Below, in pieces: positions 59,182 through 64,000 of a stretch of DNA of 64,000 bases; the first letter of the stretch is position 1, and each line of letters begins with the position of its first letter. The stretch is from Agapanthus africanus (Eukaryota > Streptophyta > Magnoliopsida > Asparagales > Amaryllidaceae). The stretch covers positions 614,449,348-614,513,347 of the forward strand of contig CM057342.1 in assembly GCA_030015575.1 (NCBI GenBank). The letters run 5' to 3'. A program made the translations under genes and the position numbers. The notes beneath the pieces are model-generated. The model worked only from the letters and a program-made list of their open reading frames with translations. It was not told the origin of the DNA and searched no databases.

Positions 59182-59941
59182 TGATGATGCTCGATATCGG
59201 TGATCTCCCAGATGGCGCCACGTGGTAGATGACGTGTCCCAGAACATGCAAGAAAGGACCCACAGTGGCCGACCAGGCCACTCCTGTGCCCGTCCCACAA
59301 ACAAACGCTGGCTCACTTCCGAGCCCCCTGCACAATTGGCCTTCTTGGCCCTCTCAGCTCGTCTCTGGGCTACCGCAGAACCAAGATATCTCGGCTCTCC
59401 CGCTCGCCCGCGGGCTCTCCCGCCGAGGTCATCTTCCTCGGTCTCATTAACCGACCAACGGCACCACTCACAGGCGGAAACGCCATCCCACGAATCTCGC
59501 CATACGCGAGATATCCGCATGCCACATCCCACGTTCCACGCCATCACGATCCCCCATTAACGAGCCTGTCTCGCCATTAATGCGGGATCCTGCCCATCAC
59601 GCAGGCGTGACATCAGGAGCGTAACGGCCGGCGTGATTCTCGCGCCTGCCTACCTGCTGCCACCGCTATATAAATCCCTCCTTCAGACGGTTCGAGTAAG
59701 CCATTTTCCACTCACTAAGCCGTTACTCTGCTCGGATTTCCTCTCTAACTTGACCGTCGGAAGGTCCTCGGTGGTACAACCACCCCGGGACTTCCTTGTA
59801 GGTAGCTCGGCAACAACAATCTCAAACCTATTGAGATCCACACGATTCAGAAGCCAGCCTCCAGATCCAATCTCAGCCGTCCATCGCCGCCATCAGCAGA
59901 TCAACGGAAGGTAATATCTTGACGTAATCCAACCTGCGTCA
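59182..59941 (+). repeat. Element O 3' LTR
   Basis: It is 760 bp and aligns end to end with 4256-5014. CGTAC (59942-59946) follows, matching the left flank. Confidence 0.9.
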
Positions 59942-59946
59942 CGTAC

Positions 59947-60246
59947 CCACAGCAATGAGACTGCGGACGATCGCAGCAGCAATTTACGCTTATAGATACT
60001 AGTTTTTTGCATGTGTCCACGCACATGGAGAACTGATAAACTCATGGCCATTAGATAAATTCAAATATTATGATAAATAAGTTTGAATGGTATCAAGAGT
60101 ATATAACTTTGACAGTAAGGACTTGTTTAATTTAAGAACTCATTTGATTCAAAACTTATAATAAATGCTTCCAAAAGAAAGAATTGAAATGCAAAATATT
60201 TCTTAAGTAAAAAAAGATAAGGACATATTGGAAAAGTAATGATTGG
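59947..60246. other. Host right flank, no gene seen
   Basis: AT-rich sequence that would have joined the DNA left of 4251 before O inserted. Nothing coding or repetitive is evident. Confidence 0.6.
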
Positions 60247-60254
60247 ACTATAAT

Positions 60255-60930
60255 TAGGGGTGGTAATTGAACGAGCCGGCTCGGTTCAATTAGGGTTCAG
60301 CTCGATTTCGGCTTGTTCAAGCTCAGTTCATTTATTAATGAGCCGAACATGAGCCTGAAACCCTGGCTCGTTTATTAAACGAGCCGAACTCGAGCTCAGC
60401 CAAGCTCTTTCGGTATTGACTCGAGTTCGGCTCGGTTACACAGTTTGAATAATATGTAATATAGAACAGATTTTATACAACTCTCGGGACACTTAATTCA
60501 ATTAAGAGACGGTATATGAAGTGCAACTGAAATGAATATAAAACCCTGCACTTAGGCTCATTTCATGCTCTAAATGTTAATTTTTTTTTATCCTTTTCAT
60601 ATCTCAAAGCCTTGGATCTTAGGCTCTATGATTGTTGTCCGCTGCCTCGCTTCTTACAATATATTTTTATGTTTTTTTTTCCTGAAACATCTGTAATGGC
60701 CATTGATGTATGCTCATCCTCCACCAAACGTCTCTTTGTCATTTTCATTTCAGAGATCGCCTAATAGAAGATGCATCCGAGCTCGACTTTGGCTCGTATA
60801 AAGCTCGGTAAGCTAACGACCTGAACACGAGCCAGAACTCCTCAGCTCGAGACAAACTCGAGACGAACTCGAGCTAGCATAAACTAAGACAAGCCGAGCT
60901 TGGACAGGGGTCGGCTCGGTTACACCCCTA
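60255..60930. mobile_element. Non-autonomous hAT-type DNA transposon (676 bp)
   Basis: It begins TAGGGGTGGTAATTGAACGA and ends with the reverse complement of TAGGGGTGTAACCGAGCC, giving imperfect terminal inverted repeats. The 8-bp duplication ACTATAAT flanks it (60247-60254 and 60931-60938), which is the size made by hAT transposases. Subterminal regions are rich in GAGCCGAGCTC-like motifs on both strands. No transposase frame is present. Confidence 0.85.
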
Positions 60931-60938
60931 ACTATAAT

Positions 60939-62484
60939 CTTTATATTTTCACCGAAAAGGAAAGATATTAAGCTAAAATATGAAAATTGATTCACAGCAT
61001 GCCGCCAGAAAGGTTTTACCTTCAGGTAGGTTTATCTAAAAAGCTGAATTTCTTTAAACCCCCTTAAGATTCAAGAGCGTATAAAAGAACCCCTTATGTT
61101 TCAAAATGTAACTTATGAAACAACCAAAACTCAACATAAATTTAGTGCAATGACCAAATGATCCTAGATCTTTATACAAAATAAGATTTCCGAATGGATG
61201 GTTTCTGTTAAATTAAAATGAAACAGCGGTTCGCAAATCATGGTTTCATAAGTTAGGGTTTCGTAAAGAGTCATTTATCAACACAATTTATGAAACCGAA
61301 GTTTCTTGTAAGTTGACTTGATAGATTCGATAAAGAAAGAAAACATGAAACATTCCGAAACTATATTCTTTTTGGAGTTTAGAAAAATGAGGTTTCAACC
61401 TCTCTCGAAACTTTTTAAAATCATGGTTTGTGAAACTTTATTTTGGTCAGCAAACAAGACAAAGTTTCAATTTCAGAATTTAGCATCGAAGCCAACCGTG
61501 GCCCGTCGCCAAATGTGGCCTAAAACCTATTTTACTTGTCCTTTCTTACTTCGTTTCTTTATTTACTTTTATTCTTCTCTCATATATATGTAACCGAGAA
61601 GAATTGATTAGTGGAGCTCCATTCAATTTGAGAGAACCTGCAACCATAAATCAAAATGAATGAATAAAAATTAAAAATAAATGATAAATTTTACAAATGA
61701 AATATAAAAACAAACGAAAATTTAAAAGAAAATTAAAAAAAATCAAAACTTACAATTATTGATTATCTATCTGGATATAATAAACTGATCGGTGCAGTCT
61801 TATCTGTGATCGAATTTCCCAATTCTTGGTATTAAGTGATAAGTTGTGGTAAATAAAAATTAAAAAAATATATATTTTGTTTGAAGAAAATAGAAAGATC
61901 AAGCTAACAAGAATCTATTAATGGAGACCTCTACATTAATCTTATCAATCCAATCCCCAAACCATCAAAAGAAAAATAAATGGACAACAGTTAGAGAAAT
62001 GACAGAAAAATGCATTTGTTAGAAAATAATGAGAATGTGACCATGAGGATGTGATGAGTCATTTACATTCTCACAGTTAATAAATAAAATCCTAACCTCT
62101 CTCTTGTTCTTACATGGCTCACATATGTGAACGTGGATTCATAGATTTCTTAAGGTTTTAGTGTAATAATTAATAGTGTTTAAAACCAACACAACTATAT
62201 ATGAATCGCATACACCTACCATTGATTGAGACATCAAGTACGAGATGAAATTGAGATATCCCCGTTTTCTAATATATTTGTTTTCTGGGTTGTGTATCTT
62301 GATAGGAAGATCATAAGCTCTTCAGAGAGACTCTTCATTTCGATAACCCAACCATCAAGATCAAGAGTTATGAAAAGGTTTGACATTTTTCATATTCATT
62401 ATACCTAATCTTCTCAATTATATAGATAAAACAATTATGCATTAACTTTATGCAAGATGGCACATTCTTTAATGGTTTAGCCCT
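60939..62484. other. AT-rich host DNA, no gene seen
   Basis: No convincing reading frame. Between about 61060 and 61480 the motifs TGAAAC and GTTTCA recur unusually often, without a clear unit length. Confidence 0.5.
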
Positions 62485-63680
62485 TGTTGATGAAATTTTA
62501 ATACCGCAAGCGCACGGTATACAATTGCAGCATTTATGCGTTTAACGGGTCGATCCACAGATAGTTTACTTTTGCTCAATCAGATTAAAATAAAATATAG
62601 TTTTTATAATTAAAATTTAAAGAATTAATTTTTTCTAATAATTTAATGCTCTAAATTTCTTTAATAATAAAAAAGATTAACGTACGAATATTGTACCCAA
62701 ATTGAATCCCCTAAGTTGACCAACATGCTTGCCATTAATCAATCTATCTCGTTTTGATGATGACTTTTAATAGATAAATGAAATATGCGAGTATAGAATA
62801 TGAACTTCTAACAACAATACCCTATCAAACCCTAAACATAGATTTATTAAAAACTCAATATCTTTGATCTTAATTTTATAACCCCAATCCGATCTGTTTT
62901 CTAAGTATAAAATATAAACTTGTTAGAATTATATTCTATCAAAGGGTTACTAAGCATAAGATATAAACTATATGAATAATATTTTATCAAAGTATGCAGA
63001 GAAGAGATAGATATTATAAAACTATATCAATATGATTAAAGTATGAGAACGGATCAATTAATACACTAGTATATCATCTTTCTAGGTTCATCATCTAGTT
63101 ACAAAAACAAGAACCGGTCTAATATAATTATGCTACCAACAAAAAAACATGATGAAAACACATAATAGAATAAAATGCAGAGACTCAATTGAAAAAAAAA
63201 TCAGAACCTTTATTAATTAAATTCTGAATTCAAAATTGAGCCCAATGCACTAAAAGAAGGAATTACAATTTATTGATGCCTACAAACTAAACCTAAGATA
63301 GAAGATGCCATGTTGTTTTCAGAGACCTTATATTTATAGAATCATAACAAAAAAACCTAAATCTAAACAAATCCAAGCCATACATTAAATTTCGACGGCA
63401 GATCTTGAAATTTGGCTGCTAAATCGCGCTCCTTTTACGTTTGTTTGGGCTCGAATTTTGAATGCAGTCTCCGGATTTGATTTAGATAGTTTTGATTGCA
63501 TAATATCTTCAATATCTTGTTGTCTCTTTACAATTGCGTAGATCATCAATTTGTCAGCAGATTAGACCGATATGAATGCTGAGCTTGATTTTATTTGATC
63601 TCTTGATTTTATTTGCTGATATTGATTTGATTTGGCTACAATTAAATCTGCAAGATATCTCACAATAAATATTTAGTAGC
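62485..63680 (-). mobile_element. Possible Athila-like LTR remnant (right end uncertain)
   Basis: The left end (TGTTGATGAAATTTTAATAC, then ACCGCAAGCGCACGGTAT and ACGGGTCGATCCACAG) resembles the reverse complement of element E's LTR tail, where ATTACCGCAA and GGGTCGATCCACAG occur in the same order. On the minus strand a TATA-like TATAAATATAAG lies near 63330, and an AATAAA-containing stretch occurs downstream, as in E. No primer site or internal region follows, so it may be a solo LTR. No target duplication was found. An old fossil. Confidence 0.4.
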
Positions 63681-64000
63681 ATTTATTTATTTAAGAAAAT
63701 ACTTAAACTAATTAACTCATAAATATCCATTTTTTTATTATTTAGGATACATATAAAATATTTTAACAGACAACTCTATAAATATTTTTAAATTATAGTT
63801 AATGGTATTTATTAATTAATAAAATATAGAGAAAAAGACAGTAAAATATATGTAATAAAATATATGTAATAAATATGCGGATCAGTCCTTAATCAAGAGC
63901 ATGAGTTGATTGCCTCATTCAAAGCATGAGTTGATTGGCTTTGAGTTACGTGGATTAAGCACTCTTGCCCCATTTAAAATCCATGCCTATTAATTTCTAA
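63681..64000. other. AT-rich sequence, no gene seen
   Basis: Nothing recognisable apart from a duplicated GCATGAGTTGATTG at about 63899 and 63923. Confidence 0.45.

Larger units (their letters stand above)
4256..59941 (+). mobile_element. Element O: Tat/Retand-like Ty3/gypsy LTR retrotransposon (outermost, broken)
   Basis: Two LTRs (759 and 760 bp) begin TGATGATGC and end GCGTCA, and the element is flanked by CGTAC on both sides. The 5' LTR is followed by TGGCGCCGTATGTGGGA, a primer-site type common in plant Tat/Ogre-lineage elements. A purine-rich tract precedes the 3' LTR. Without A and B the element is about 7.1 kb. Its parts in order are LTR, gag N-terminal remnant, tandem array, antisense gene, LTR. 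No protease, reverse transcriptase or integrase is recognisable. Tandem repeats and an antisense reading frame are known from Retand, Ogre and Grande, relatives of Tat. The element is old and broken; LTRs differ by about 8-9% by eye, mostly transitions (roughly 3 My at 1.3e-8). Confidence 0.88.

Noticed and set aside
4256-59941. O's two LTRs as separate solo LTRs
   Set aside because: CGTAC flanks the outer ends only, a primer site follows the left copy and a purine tract precedes the right copy, and both parts of the tandem array and antisense gene lie between.
61060-61480. Array of TGAAAC/GTTTCA motifs
   Set aside because: Motifs are frequent but have no fixed spacing or orientation; base composition may explain them.

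Overview
The window is plant nuclear DNA, most likely from a eudicot. It has spliceosomal introns, one recognisable host gene (DUF789 family) and typical plant LTR retrotransposons (Ty3/gypsy Tat, Tekay/Del and Athila types; Ty1/copia Angela/BARE type). The species is not identifiable from the sequence alone. About 87% of the window (4256-59941) is a single nested stack of six LTR retrotransposons. Only about 8.3 kb (1-4255 and 59942-64000) is host flank.

Layout. Host left flank, 1-4255: a foldback repeat, quiet AT-rich DNA, and the first two coding exons of a minus-strand DUF789 gene with its core promoter. Element O, 4256-59941, flanked by CGTAC: a Tat/Retand-like gypsy element with 0.76-kb LTRs, a gag N-terminal remnant, a tandem array of about 84-bp units, and an antisense gene. 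Inside O lie element A (6902-14819, plus strand; Tekay-like, 3.2-kb LTRs, only gag inside) and element B (17406-58067, minus strand, flanked by AATCC; same LTR family, with pol). Inside B, in the protease region, lies element C (23830-53384, flanked by AAAGC; copia Angela-like). Inside C's leader lies element D (28897-48073, flanked by GAAAG; copia Angela-like, nearly whole). Inside D's 3' LTR lies element E (37982-46531, flanked by ATTAC; Athila-like, gag and protease only). Host right flank, 59942-64000: a 676-bp hAT-type non-autonomous DNA transposon with an 8-bp target duplication, and a probable old Athila-like LTR remnant.

LTR-LTR divergence estimated by eye falls with nesting depth: O about 8-9%, A and B about 3%, C about 1.5%, D about 0.7%, E about 0.5%. 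At an assumed 1.3e-8 substitutions per site per year this gives roughly 3 My, 1.2 My, 1 My, 0.6 My, 0.3 My and 0.2 My.

The most interesting structure is non-coding. O's tandem units each hold two hairpins whose stem sequences change together between unit types. O carries an antisense gene with its own TATA box and an intron-like segment. C and D share a nearly invariant 132-bp leader block. GC-rich palindromes lie 200-320 nt after the primer site in C, D and E. A leader module is shared by Tekay-like and Athila-like elements. A hairpin sits beside the polypurine tract in all three gypsy lineages.
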